Of a stretch of 64,000 nucleotides of DNA, positions 28,572 through 37,938 are shown piece after piece. Position 1 is the first letter of the stretch; each line of letters opens with the position of its first letter. A program made the position numbers and the translations under genes. The stretch lies in NCBI GenBank assembly GCA_020832375.1, contig JAFIEW010000004.1:1-64000 (forward strand). The letters run 5' to 3'. A model generated the notes under the pieces. That model made no database searches, was not told where the DNA came from, and saw nothing but the letters and a program-made list of their open reading frames with translations. This stretch comes from Cyclobacteriaceae bacterium (lineage in GTDB: Bacteria > Bacteroidota > Bacteroidia > Cytophagales > Cyclobacteriaceae).

Positions 28572-29432
28572 TTACAGTTTTTTAAAGACGTAAATGTTCG
28601 AGCTATAATTTTGTGTTTTTTTAGCTTTCCTATTTGATATCCACCCTAAGACGACTGCTCGAATACTGTTGAATATATTCTTATTTTTCAAGTTGTAGGA
28701 TAGAAATGAAATGTAGTATGCATCAAATGGTAATGGATAAATTGAATCTAGTATAAATCCTTTTTGTTTCATATACTTTTGTATTGAATCCTTATTCCAA
28801 TGATAAAGATGCCTTGGCACATCCCAAGCTACCCAATATTTTTTAAAATATTGAGAATCATATGAATCATGATTAGGGAGTGCAATGATGAGTCTTCCTT
28901 CGCTAGTTAGCATATTAGACAATTGCTCTACTCTATCATTGATTTCGTGTACATGCTCTAAAACATGCCATAAACTTATTGTAGTGTACTGTTTATAAAT
29001 AAGCTTATTAAAATCAGATGTAATTTTTTTATGATTATTAATTGCTATAGGTTCATAGCCTTCTGCATTCACGTTTTTTATAGATAGATAATCAACCCAT
29101 TTTCCTATTCCTGCACCATAATCTAAATGTGTCCCACCATTGTTGATATATTTTTTTAATTTATTCCATTTATGTCTTTCATTTCGTCTTTGAATGATTC
29201 CATATATATAATCGAATACGGAACGTTTTTTACTTTGGTGTGATGTATATTCGTCATAATGGTAGTGTTTTTTAATTTCCTCTTTTTTTGGTCTTGGGTT
29301 GGTGAATATAACTGAACAAGAATCACATGAGTATAAGCTGTATCGATGTGAGCTTTGAAAACGATCTATTATTTGATATTGTTTTTTAATTCCTTGATGA
29401 TGACATAAAGGACATTTATCAAGTTTTTCCAT
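28572..29432 (-). CDS. Class I SAM-dependent methyltransferase with N-terminal zinc-ribbon-like motif
   Basis: 286 residues. The N-terminus has CPLCHHQG and YSCDSCSVIF, a four-cysteine zinc-ribbon-like unit as in Methyltransf_23-type proteins. The SAM-binding motif is HLDYGAGIGKWVDYL (near residue 98), with later LWHVLEHVHEI and GRLIIALPN. The substrate cannot be predicted; relatives act on sugars, lipids or quinones. Its start codon abuts the mnmG stop codon, so it is very likely cotranscribed with mnmG. Confidence 0.85.
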   Translation of the reverse strand: MEKLDKCPLCHHQGIKKQYQIIDRFQSSHRYSLYSCDSCSVIFTNPRPKKEEIKKHYHYDEYTSHQSKKRSVFDYIYGIIQRRNERHKWNKLKKYINNGGTHLDYGAGIGKWVDYLSIKNVNAEGYEPIAINNHKKITSDFNKLIYKQYTTISLWHVLEHVHEINDRVEQLSNMLTSEGRLIIALPNHDSYDSQYFKKYWVAWDVPRHLYHWNKDSIQKYMKQKGFILDSIYPLPFDAYYISFLSYNLKNKNIFNSIRAVVLGWISNRKAKKTQNYSSNIYVFKKL

Positions 29433-31292
29433 TTACTTACCCAAGTAGATCATTAAAATACTGATATCAGCGGGCGATACACCAGAAATTCTAGAAGCTT
29501 GGCCCAATGTTGCTGGTTTGTGTTTACTTAATTTCTCCCTTCCTTCAGCTGATAATGCTTTGATTCTACTATAGTCCATATCTGATCTTATTTCCATTGT
29601 TTCGTATTGTGACATTTTATTAGCCGTTTCTTCTTCTCGTTTTATATAATGGTCGTACTTTATTAAGATTTCTACTTGTTCCAGCTCATCTTCTTTGAAA
29701 TCTCCGTATTTAGGTATTTGCTTATGTATACTAGGATACTTGATACTTACTTGAGGCCGTTTTATAAGTTTTTCTATACTTGTTTTCTCAGTTATCTCCG
29801 CAGTTCCCATTTCTATCAATTTATCATTTATATCCTCAGGCTTAATTTTATGTGATGCTGTAAGGTCATATAGTGTTTCAATTTTTTCCCTGCGGTTGAT
29901 CATTGTTCGCATTCTTTCCTCATCTGCAAGTCCTATATCATAGCCTTTTTCTGTTAGGCGTAAGTCTGCATTATCTTGTCGTAGTAAAATTCTAAATTCA
30001 GCTCTTGATGTGAACATACGGTATGGTTCCTCGGTACCTTTATTGATAAGATCGTCTATCAGTACGCCAATATAGGCTTCGCTTCTTTGAAGTATGAATG
30101 GATTTTTTTCCTTGATTTTTCTAGCTGCATTTATACCTGCTATTAGTCCTTGACACGCAGCTTCCTCATAACCCGTAGTACCATTAATTTGGCCTGCAAA
30201 GTATAAATTTTCTATTGCTTTAGTTTCTAAGGTTTGCTTTAATTGGGTAGGTGGAAAAAAGTCATATTCTATAGCGTAACCTGGTCTAAAAAGTTTAACT
30301 TTTTCAAAACCGGGTATATGTCTTATTGCCTTTTGTTGAACATCTTCCGGGAGTGAGGTTGAAAATCCATTCACATATACTTCGACTGTTCTCCATCCTT
30401 CTGGTTCTGCAAAAATTTGATGGCGATCTCGTTCAGAAAACCTATTTATTTTATCTTCTATACTTGGACAATATCTTGGGCCCAAGCCTTGAATACGTCC
30501 ATTAAACATAGGCGATCTATCAAAGCCTTCTTCCAAGATTTCGTGGACCGTAGGATTTGTATAGGTTATCCAACATGATCTCTGTTTATGAGTCGGTGTT
30601 GTGGATGTAGAAAATGAAAACTTGCTTGGGTGTTCATCTCCTGCTTGTTCTTCCATTTTAGAATAATCTAAAGATCTCCCATCTACGCGTGGAGGTGTTC
30701 CCGTTTTCATTCTACCGCTCTCTAAGCCCAATGATACTAATTGTTCAGTGATTCCTTTTGCTGATCGTTCACCTGTTCGTCCTCCTCCAAATTGTTTCTC
30801 GCCGATATGAATAATTCCATTTAGGAATGTACCGTTTGTAAGTACAACGGCTTCAGACCTAAATTCTATACCCATTTGTGTTCTTACTCCTTTCACCACA
30901 TCCTTTTCGACTATTAATTCACTAACCATTTCTTGCCACATATCCACCATTGGGTTTGCTTCTATGGCATAACGCCATTCTTCCGCAAATTGCATTCTAT
31001 CATTTTGCGTTCGTGGAGACCACATTGCAGGACCTTTCGATCTATTCAGCATTCTAAATTGTATGGTTGATTTATCTGATATAATTCCAGACATACCGCC
31101 TAAAGCATCGATTTCTCTTACGATCTGGCCTTTCGCTACTCCTCCCATGGCCGGATTACAAGACATTTGCGCTATGGTATTCATGTTCATTGTTACTAAT
31201 AAAGTCTTCAGCCCCATTTTACCTGCTGCATATGCAGCTTCACATCCTGCATGACCTCCGCCAACAACGATTATTTCATAATGTTCTCTCAT
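29433..31292 (-). CDS. mnmG: tRNA uridine-5-carboxymethylaminomethyl(34) synthesis enzyme MnmG (GidA)
   Basis: 619 residues, the normal length. The FAD-binding motif VVGGGHAGCEAAYAAGKMG is at residues 9-27. The family signatures CNPAMGGVAKGQIVREID (near 46) and TGTPPRVDGRS are present, as is the C-terminal RISGVSPADISILMIYL helical domain. With MnmE it makes cmnm5U34 in tRNAs reading NNA/NNG codons. In many bacteria gidA lies near oriC and parAB. Here parS-like sites lie just upstream, between it and ybeY, which fits that pattern. Confidence 0.97.
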   Translation of the reverse strand: MREHYEIIVVGGGHAGCEAAYAAGKMGLKTLLVTMNMNTIAQMSCNPAMGGVAKGQIVREIDALGGMSGIISDKSTIQFRMLNRSKGPAMWSPRTQNDRMQFAEEWRYAIEANPMVDMWQEMVSELIVEKDVVKGVRTQMGIEFRSEAVVLTNGTFLNGIIHIGEKQFGGGRTGERSAKGITEQLVSLGLESGRMKTGTPPRVDGRSLDYSKMEEQAGDEHPSKFSFSTSTTPTHKQRSCWITYTNPTVHEILEEGFDRSPMFNGRIQGLGPRYCPSIEDKINRFSERDRHQIFAEPEGWRTVEVYVNGFSTSLPEDVQQKAIRHIPGFEKVKLFRPGYAIEYDFFPPTQLKQTLETKAIENLYFAGQINGTTGYEEAACQGLIAGINAARKIKEKNPFILQRSEAYIGVLIDDLINKGTEEPYRMFTSRAEFRILLRQDNADLRLTEKGYDIGLADEERMRTMINRREKIETLYDLTASHKIKPEDINDKLIEMGTAEITEKTSIEKLIKRPQVSIKYPSIHKQIPKYGDFKEDELEQVEILIKYDHYIKREEETANKMSQYETMEIRSDMDYSRIKALSAEGREKLSKHKPATLGQASRISGVSPADISILMIYLGK

Positions 31293-31448
31293 CTTCCGTT
31301 ATATCTTGTAATTTTAAACTTAGTCTTTTTTGTATTTCGTTTTTTAACCCCTGATGTATAAACTTTTTTCAAATTTACTGTGCTTCCAAAATGTATTACA
31401 GCAATTAACTTCTAGTGCCGTTTGATTAATTATCTTAAAACAAGAAAA

Positions 31449-31466
31449 GTGTTCCACGTGGAACAC
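31449..31466. promoter_or_regulatory. parS-like palindrome 1
   Basis: GTGTTCCACGTGGAACAC is a perfect 18-bp palindrome whose core TGTTCCACGTGGAACA resembles the bacterial parS consensus (TGTTTCACGTGAAACA). It is the leftmost of three copies, in the upstream region of mnmG. Confidence 0.8.
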
Positions 31467-31519
31467 CTTGTTAATTATGTTTAGATATTTTTTTAACAAA
31501 TTTTTTAGTTTTAAGTTCC

Positions 31520-31535
31520 TGTTCCACGTGGAACA
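31520..31535. promoter_or_regulatory. parS-like palindrome 2
   Basis: TGTTCCACGTGGAACA, identical to copies 1 and 3 over 16 bp and exactly 70 bp from each of them. Confidence 0.8.
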
Positions 31536-31586
31536 TTTTTGCTAATCATAGTTAGTTTTTCTCTAGTATGCTTTTTAATGTTAAAT

Positions 31587-32030
31587 CTATGTTCCACGTG
31601 GAACATTTGGGTGCATAGCGTGAAATAATCTTATGGAGTTATTTTCTAGGGTTCGCATTTGTGTCTCTTCTTCTTCGGTTTTATCGCCTTGTCCTTTTAA
31701 GTGGTGTATACCGTGAATCATAACGCGAAGGTATTCTTCTAGTAATTCTACTTGTGCAATCTTGGCATTTTCCTCCACCCTGTCGGTACTTATGAATATA
31801 TCTGATTCTATTGATGTCTTGGTTTCGCTATTGTCAAAAGTGATGATGTCTGTGTAATAGTCGTGGTTCAAATACTTTCTATTCATTTCTAATAGGTATT
31901 CGTCTGAGCAAAATATGTAAGTGATTTCAATGTTAACTTTTCCAGAGAAGTGATTTGACACCCATTCTTCTATCTCATTTGAAAGTGATTCAAATGGAAA
32001 AATCTTATCTTCATTCTGTATGAAAATCAT
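31587..32030 (-). CDS. ybeY: Endoribonuclease YbeY (rRNA maturation)
   Basis: 147 residues. The UPF0054 metal-binding signature appears as VMIHGIHHLKGQGDKTEEEE; the His-G-x-x-His part is clear. The third ligand, a His in E. coli, is replaced by the GQGDKT form often seen in Bacteroidota. The start MIFIQNEDKIFPF and YLNHDYYTDIITFDN are also typical. It acts on 16S rRNA 3' end maturation and ribosome quality control. Its last codons (VPRGT, stop) are formed by parS-like palindrome 3. It is 7 bp downstream of the RsbW-like gene, so one transcript is likely. Confidence 0.93.
   Translation of the reverse strand: MIFIQNEDKIFPFESLSNEIEEWVSNHFSGKVNIEITYIFCSDEYLLEMNRKYLNHDYYTDIITFDNSETKTSIESDIFISTDRVEENAKIAQVELLEEYLRVMIHGIHHLKGQGDKTEEEETQMRTLENNSIRLFHAMHPNVPRGT
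31590..31605. promoter_or_regulatory. parS-like palindrome 3, inside the ybeY coding end
   Basis: TGTTCCACGTGGAACA is immediately next to the ybeY stop codon; on the minus strand it encodes V-P-R-G-T with the preceding Asn codon. It is 70 bp from copy 2. Confidence 0.8.
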
Positions 32031-32037
32031 AGGTTAA

Positions 32038-32439
32038 CTAGTCAATATAAAAAGTTAGTTTTACTGTTTTGCCTTCTTGGTCGTAACTTAATTCATCGCA
32101 AAGGTTTTTCATAAGAAACACTCCTCTGCCACTTGGTTTCTCTAGATTTTCTGGTGATGTTGGGTCTGGTAGTGTGTGATGGTCAAAACCTTCGCCTTCG
32201 TCAGTGATATAAAAAATAATCGACTCCTCTTGTAATTGTAAGACCAACTTAACATTTTTGTTTTCATCTTTCTTGTTTCCGTGTAAAATAGCATTGTTCA
32301 CCCCTTCTGTTACGGCAATCATGATGTTGCCATAAATATCATCGTTAAGTTGATATTTGTCCTTCGCATTATCAATGAAGCTCTCTACAATCCTTATGTT
32401 TTCACTGAGCGAAGGGATTTCAATTTTAATTTCTTTCAT
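32038..32439 (-). CDS. RsbW-like ATP-binding protein (anti-sigma factor/serine kinase family)
   Basis: 133 residues with the HATPase_c_2 pattern: N-box IAVTEGVNNAILHGNK, G1-type YITDEGEGFD and G2-type GRGVFLMKNLCDEL. Such proteins are small serine kinases that bind a sigma factor or an anti-anti-sigma partner. No STAS protein or sigma factor is adjacent, although a SpoIIE-type phosphatase of the partner-switching type is encoded 28 kb away at 60.6-63.9 kb. A role in cell-envelope or stress signalling is possible. It lies 7 bp upstream of ybeY and 78 bp after the DUF4175 gene. Confidence 0.88.
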   Translation of the reverse strand: MKEIKIEIPSLSENIRIVESFIDNAKDKYQLNDDIYGNIMIAVTEGVNNAILHGNKKDENKNVKLVLQLQEESIIFYITDEGEGFDHHTLPDPTSPENLEKPSGRGVFLMKNLCDELSYDQEGKTVKLTFYID

Positions 32440-32517
32440 TTCTATTAGTGGTCAATTGTTGCTTTAAAAATATCTGTTTATTTTTTATGAATTCTTTTTT
32501 TGGTTTATGGCAAGCAT

Positions 32518-35500
32518 TTATTCCTTGCGTTCCAGTCTGTCGAAGTATTTATTCACTTCCCTCTTATAGTATGGGTTAAGTGCGGGTGGTACTGACCTTA
32601 ATTGTTCTATTTGTTGTTCTTTAGCTTTTATGTACTCTTCAAACTTCTTTGGTCTTAAACGATCGTATTCTTTTGCTTGTTCGCCTTTTCTTTCTTCATC
32701 CTCCTCTTGCTCTCTCATGGATTTTTCTGCCTCTAGCATTCTCGTTAATATTTCCTTTTGCCTTCTTATCAACTGCTCGGTTAGGCGTTTATTGACCAAA
32801 TCTGTCTCGGTTTGCTCCATGCTTTCCATTAATTTTTGCTGATTTCCATTTCCCTCGTCTTCGGTTGACCTGCCTTGTTTATCCATTAGGTCTTGTAGTC
32901 GTCTTCTGATGGATTCTTGTTCCGCAGCCATTCTTGCTAGCTCTTCAGAGAGTTCTCTTCCTTCTGTTCCGCTATCTTTTATTTCTTGCATTTGCTCATT
33001 TAATTGGCGTTGTTGATTAAGCAAATCCTCCATCTCTCCTTGTTGACTGTCGTCTGGCATGCTTGGTTGCCCCATGCTTTGTGCCATCGACATCTGCATA
33101 TTTTTTAACACATCATCTAGTAAAAGTGCCAAGTTATTCATAGCGGTCATGCTAAATTGCATCTTTCCGGTGGCTTTAGCTTTATTTCGTTCTCTTAGCT
33201 CATAAATTGTGTCATCAAGGTGGTTATTCAAGTCATTCATTTCGCGGGTAATGAAACTCTGAAGTTGAAATACGCGCTCTGCCAATGCTAATAGACTATC
33301 TTCTACAATTTTGGTGTTGTCTTGTATTTTCAATTGATCTTGGGATAATTCTACAAATCGCGGGTCTGTTTGACGGACATTTCTGAATTCTTTCATCAAG
33401 TCTTCTTGGTCGAATGATAGTTTTATTAAATTGTCAAGTATCATTCTTAGATCATCTATATTCTCGTTGAGCGCTTCTAATTCTAGGTCAAATTGCATTC
33501 CTTGCATTTTTTCCAGCATTTGTTCCATTTTTTCCCCTGCGTCTTGCTGGTTTTTTTGTGCGTCTTGCTTCTTTTGTTCCTTTAGTTCATTAATGCTTTT
33601 TTCTTGTTTGTCTTTTATTTGTTCTTGATCGCCTTTAGTATCTTCCATTTTCTTCGGACGTTTGAGGTCTTCGTTGAGCTTCTTTAATTCTTCCATTTCT
33701 TTTTCTAGCTCTTCAAATCGCTCATTCAGCTCTTCTTGTTTCTGTATGGATTCGTCGTTGTTTAGTTCTTCTTCCTTGGCTAAGGATTTCTGTTCTTCTT
33801 TAATGTCTTCTAGTTCTCGAATGTTGTCGTCAAGTTTTCTGTCAAACTTCATCTCCTTGAACATTTCTATTGCTCTTTCCAGCTCTCTTTCAAGATTGCG
33901 TTCTCTGTTTTTTATCTTGTCTAGCTTTTCATTTACATCTTCTACCCTAGTTTTTTCATCCTCCATTAACTTTTTTAGCTCCTCATATAATTCGCGGGTT
34001 TCTTCATCCATTAAGTCTTCTAAGTGTTGTTCAAAAGCCTCAGATTTTTCCTTTATCTTCTCATTATCCTCTTGGAATCGTTCTCGTTGCGCTTCCTGCT
34101 CACGATTAAGTTCCTGAAGTTTTTCTATTTCTTTTTCCAGTCTTTGTCTTTCTTGGATAAGGTTTTCTACATCTTTCCTGTCTTGAAAGCGTAATTCTTT
34201 TTGTCCTTTTAGTTTCTGGCTAATTTCCTCTATCCTATTCTTTAGCTCCTCCGCATTTTTTTGAGTGCTGCTTGAGCTCTCTTCGGTTCTCTTCTGCTTT
34301 TCTTGGATTTCTTCTTTTATTTTTTTTGAGTCTGGCATTTTCAATGTGTACAATCCACTCCTGCTAGATTTGTATCCATTGACTGCGTCATTATCTCTCA
34401 CCTCTACATAATAGTTGATCTGTTCTCCAGACTTTAGATTTAATGTGTCAATTTCCCAGTTTAGGAAAAATCGCTCATTTTGGCTATTAGCACGAATATC
34501 TATAGCTATGCTTTTATTTTTTTCTTTTTCCTCCTGTTTTCTTTTAATACTATAGTGCAAAGTTAAATCTCGTATGCCATAATCATCAGAGGCTTTGCCA
34601 CTCAACATCACGAAATTATACAGCACTGAATCTTCAACTACTGTAAGTTCTAATTCTGGAAATTGGTCTTCTATTACCTCGACACGATATCGGATAGGTT
34701 CCTTGTTTTCAATCTTGTTGTTTATGAGTTGTATTTCATAATTACCTGATTTTTGAAAAGCTTTCTTTATGGTGAAAATATCTTCTGATTTGGTTTGGGC
34801 CGAAATTATTTCATCAGCAAAGATCATACTTGCCGCATCTGTATATTTTGTTTGTAGATTCCAATTCACTGTTGTACCCTGTGGTATGATCAAATTACCG
34901 CCGTTTACTTGCCTTTTATTTTCAAGTCCAAGATATTCGGGGAAATGTAAAGAGACCACAAACTCCCTTAGAACGGGACGATTAGCTACTTTTATTTCAT
35001 AGGTTGGTGATTGGTAACCAGCACCTTCAAATGCAAAACGTTGATTGTTTCTGATTTTGCTGAAAGTAAACTCATAAGTGCTATTATCTACTTGTTTAAG
35101 ACGATTTTTGCGGCCACGATTAATTAAAAAAAGGTCTGAAGGTATTGCGCTGCCTTCCAATCTAACTTTCACAGTGTAATCTTCATTAGCAAAAGCTTGT
35201 AGGTCATTGTTTTCCAAAATGAATTTAAAAGGTGCCTCTGCTTCAAAACTTTGATCATATTGGATAATTCGGTTGGTACTTTCTAAAATTAATTGTGGAA
35301 TAAAAAGCAAGATGAATGCAATCAATAATATGAGGGGTGCTAATATTTTTGCGTAAGGTATATTTGTTTTGAAAGAAATGGCCTCAGTAAATTGAAAAAA
35401 CTTTAATCGATCTGCTTTTTGGGTGATACTAGCTGCGATCAGGTCATTAGCTTGGTCGAGTTTACTTAATTGTAAAAGATTCAGTAATTTATCCTCAATT

Positions 35501-35808
35501 TCGGGAAAGTGTTTTCCTATTTCTTTTGCTGCTTGTTCGTCATCGATCTGTTTGTTAGAACTGAGGATAAGATATAGCGGGTAAAATATAAATCTGCTAA
35601 AAATTCCTATTGATAAGAAGACCCCACTAAAAAATAGAAAGCTACGCAATCCAGTACCGAAGCGGTAGAAATGCTCTAATGAGGAACCTACTAAAATGAT
35701 AATAGCGATACTTGCCAAGCTAATAAGAACTCCCTTAATGAATTCGTTTAGATACTTTTTTTTCTTGTAAGAATTCAGTTCTCTCTTAAATTGATCATGT
35801 GCTTTCAT
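32518..35808 (-). CDS. DUF4175-family large membrane protein with long coiled coil
   Basis: 1096 residues. N-terminal hydrophobic segments are visible near residues 24-47, 55-80 and 150-172 (FIKGVLISLASIAIIILVG; LAPLILLIAFILLFIP). A beta-rich middle follows (about 180-490). The C-terminal half (about 490-1090) is a long, strongly charged Glu/Lys/Gln-rich coiled coil. This is the DUF4175 architecture known from Bacteroidota and Alphaproteobacteria, function unknown. The high charge makes many spurious opposite-strand ORFs. It precedes the RsbW-like gene and ybeY in the same direction, an arrangement I recall as common in this phylum. Confidence 0.85.
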   Translation of the reverse strand: MKAHDQFKRELNSYKKKKYLNEFIKGVLISLASIAIIILVGSSLEHFYRFGTGLRSFLFFSGVFLSIGIFSRFIFYPLYLILSSNKQIDDEQAAKEIGKHFPEIEDKLLNLLQLSKLDQANDLIAASITQKADRLKFFQFTEAISFKTNIPYAKILAPLILLIAFILLFIPQLILESTNRIIQYDQSFEAEAPFKFILENNDLQAFANEDYTVKVRLEGSAIPSDLFLINRGRKNRLKQVDNSTYEFTFSKIRNNQRFAFEGAGYQSPTYEIKVANRPVLREFVVSLHFPEYLGLENKRQVNGGNLIIPQGTTVNWNLQTKYTDAASMIFADEIISAQTKSEDIFTIKKAFQKSGNYEIQLINNKIENKEPIRYRVEVIEDQFPELELTVVEDSVLYNFVMLSGKASDDYGIRDLTLHYSIKRKQEEKEKNKSIAIDIRANSQNERFFLNWEIDTLNLKSGEQINYYVEVRDNDAVNGYKSSRSGLYTLKMPDSKKIKEEIQEKQKRTEESSSSTQKNAEELKNRIEEISQKLKGQKELRFQDRKDVENLIQERQRLEKEIEKLQELNREQEAQRERFQEDNEKIKEKSEAFEQHLEDLMDEETRELYEELKKLMEDEKTRVEDVNEKLDKIKNRERNLERELERAIEMFKEMKFDRKLDDNIRELEDIKEEQKSLAKEEELNNDESIQKQEELNERFEELEKEMEELKKLNEDLKRPKKMEDTKGDQEQIKDKQEKSINELKEQKKQDAQKNQQDAGEKMEQMLEKMQGMQFDLELEALNENIDDLRMILDNLIKLSFDQEDLMKEFRNVRQTDPRFVELSQDQLKIQDNTKIVEDSLLALAERVFQLQSFITREMNDLNNHLDDTIYELRERNKAKATGKMQFSMTAMNNLALLLDDVLKNMQMSMAQSMGQPSMPDDSQQGEMEDLLNQQRQLNEQMQEIKDSGTEGRELSEELARMAAEQESIRRRLQDLMDKQGRSTEDEGNGNQQKLMESMEQTETDLVNKRLTEQLIRRQKEILTRMLEAEKSMREQEEDEERKGEQAKEYDRLRPKKFEEYIKAKEQQIEQLRSVPPALNPYYKREVNKYFDRLERKE

Positions 35809-35846
35809 ATTGTATCGCTTTTTAAAAAAAGAATTAATAGGAGGTG

Positions 35847-37595
35847 TTAATTCAATTTTTTACTTTTTTTAAAATATACTTCTGAGAAATCACGATACTG
35901 CATTGGATTGTTTGGAAAATCCATAATGTAGTTTTGAACCAATCGGTATCCCTCATCATACCATAATACCGCCACAGGATGATCTCTCATGAGTTCTTTT
36001 TCTGCCTCAAGAAAATAGAGGTTGGCTTCATTGATTGTCGAGGCATTCAACGCCATTTCGTACAAACGATCAAAATTGGGGTTTACATAACGTGCCACAT
36101 TAGGATAACTTATCTCCTCTTTGCTTTTTGGTACATCTTTGCCATAATAAAGCCATAAGAAGTTTTCCGGGCTAGGAAAGTCTGCAAACCACGCTACTTT
36201 CATCATGCTATAATTACCTTTATAGGCTTGCTCTAAAACTTGTGAAAATGGTAAAATGTTAATTTCTAAGTCTATATCAATTGCATCTTTCACTTGTTTT
36301 TGTATTTCTACTGCAACTTGTGTGTTTCTTTCTCCTTCTGCGTTGAGTAGAAATTCTATTTTCGGAAGCGCTTTCTTGCCTGTACCATAAGCTGAGCGCT
36401 GTAGGTAATACTGAGCTGAATCTACATTATGGGATACGCCCTGAATTTCACTGATATCATAATTTGAGAATACTGGTGGTGTTATTCCATGATGGCCAGG
36501 TGCATATCCTTCGCCATTCAGTACAAAATTTAATATCTTTTCTCTATCTATGGCAAAACTGATAGCTTTCCTTAGGTTTTTATCCGCGAAAATACTTGAG
36601 CTAGTGTTGAAATTGATCATTTGCGTGACCATTTCAGGTGATCGCTGTAATTCATAATTCCTATATTCTCCGTTTGTGTCTGATAGTGTGCCTTCCAATA
36701 TTTCTATAATGAACTCTGTTGGAAGTCGATAAATCATATCGAGATTACCTTTTTTGAATTCAAAAAGCTCAGATTTTTTGTCACCGATAAACGAAATACT
36801 TAATGCATCTAGAAAGGGGAGTTCATTGTCAAACTCATCAGTATCGTGATAATTATCGTTCCTTTTTAAAATCATTCGAGTATTTTCTTCCACATCACTG
36901 AGGTAGAAGGGCCCTGTACCAACGGTATTGATTCTCATATCAGTGCCATACATGTCAAAAGCTTCTTTCGGATAAATGAATCCAGCCGCACCAGCTAATG
37001 TCACAGGGAAAATTGAATTGGGTTTTTTGAGTTGAATTTGGACCCTATATTTGTCCACTATCTTTATTCCCTTTACATCAAAATCAGGTTTTTTCCCCCC
37101 TCTAGCAGCTTCATAGTATTCGTCAGCTCCTACTACTAAGCCTTGAAAAGTACTGAAGTTTTGATTCATATTTCCAGGGGTACATAATTGTGTGAAGCTG
37201 AACTTAACATCCTCACTCGTCAGTTCTCTGCCCTTTCCCTCAGGAAAGCATTTGTCATCATGGAAATATACCCCTTCCTTTAGTTTGAAGGTATAAACTG
37301 TATTACTGCTATCGATTCTGTAGCTTTCAGCTAGGGATAAACTAACTGATAAATCTTGGTCATTGAATTTAAAGAGGCCTTCATATATCTGTGAGGCAAT
37401 TCGATAAGAATATACATCGCCTATTGCATGTGGATAAAGGCTCCTAATGTATTCCGATTCATTCATTCTAAATACACCACCATAATATTTGCCTCCCGAT
37501 GCTTCTCGATATTCTGTGGTGTCTTCATTCTCACCTCCACATGCAGCAAAAAATATGGTCAAAAAAAGGTATCCCAATAACTTTACTCGCTTCAT
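35847..37595 (-). CDS. Oligopeptide/dipeptide-type ABC transporter substrate-binding lipoprotein
   Basis: 582 residues. The N-terminus has an SPII signal with a lipobox (FFAACGGENED, Cys near residue 19). The SBP_bac_5 pattern is visible: YEGLFKFNDQDLSVSLSLAE, YTFKLKEGVYFHDD, GTGPFYLSDVEENTRMILKR, KAISFAIDREKILNFVLNG and VAWFADFPSPENFLWLYYG. It should bind peptides or similar ligands on the outer leaflet side of the inner membrane. No permease or ATPase gene is adjacent, so the transport partner is elsewhere or the protein acts independently. The stop codon is 38 bp upstream of the DUF4175 start. Confidence 0.9.
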   Translation of the reverse strand: MKRVKLLGYLFLTIFFAACGGENEDTTEYREASGGKYYGGVFRMNESEYIRSLYPHAIGDVYSYRIASQIYEGLFKFNDQDLSVSLSLAESYRIDSSNTVYTFKLKEGVYFHDDKCFPEGKGRELTSEDVKFSFTQLCTPGNMNQNFSTFQGLVVGADEYYEAARGGKKPDFDVKGIKIVDKYRVQIQLKKPNSIFPVTLAGAAGFIYPKEAFDMYGTDMRINTVGTGPFYLSDVEENTRMILKRNDNYHDTDEFDNELPFLDALSISFIGDKKSELFEFKKGNLDMIYRLPTEFIIEILEGTLSDTNGEYRNYELQRSPEMVTQMINFNTSSSIFADKNLRKAISFAIDREKILNFVLNGEGYAPGHHGITPPVFSNYDISEIQGVSHNVDSAQYYLQRSAYGTGKKALPKIEFLLNAEGERNTQVAVEIQKQVKDAIDIDLEINILPFSQVLEQAYKGNYSMMKVAWFADFPSPENFLWLYYGKDVPKSKEEISYPNVARYVNPNFDRLYEMALNASTINEANLYFLEAEKELMRDHPVAVLWYDEGYRLVQNYIMDFPNNPMQYRDFSEVYFKKSKKLN

Positions 37596-37938
37596 AAGCT
37601 CAAAATATTTTAGTCGTCAGTAATTCTGTTCTTTGTTTTACAATAAACCTGGAAAAAGTATCAACCTAGATAGATCAATAAGCATAGATATTTGCTTATC
37701 AATGTATTATTTCTACTAATAGTAAATCTAACTGTTACTTAAGGTAAAAAGGATCATTCTCGTGTAAACTCCTTCAAACCTTTCTTGAACGTCAACATGT
37801 TTTTAATACAATAAAAATGGATCCTTAACCCTTATTTACAATATTTCTATCAGCCAAGCGCTATAACCAAATTCGCAGTGAATGTTACCATTCCCTTTCA
37901 ACTAATTATAATTCAGAGGATTAAAACCTTCTGCACAG
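37596..37938. other. Intergenic stretch without a recognisable gene
   Basis: 343 bp of AT-rich sequence between the substrate-binding lipoprotein and xth. No ORF, hairpin with T-tract or repeat copy is evident. Confidence 0.4.

Noticed and set aside
33431-34117. Serine-rich plus-strand ORFs opposite the DUF4175 gene
   Set aside because: They are the complement of the Glu/Lys-rich coiled-coil codons and have no independent features.
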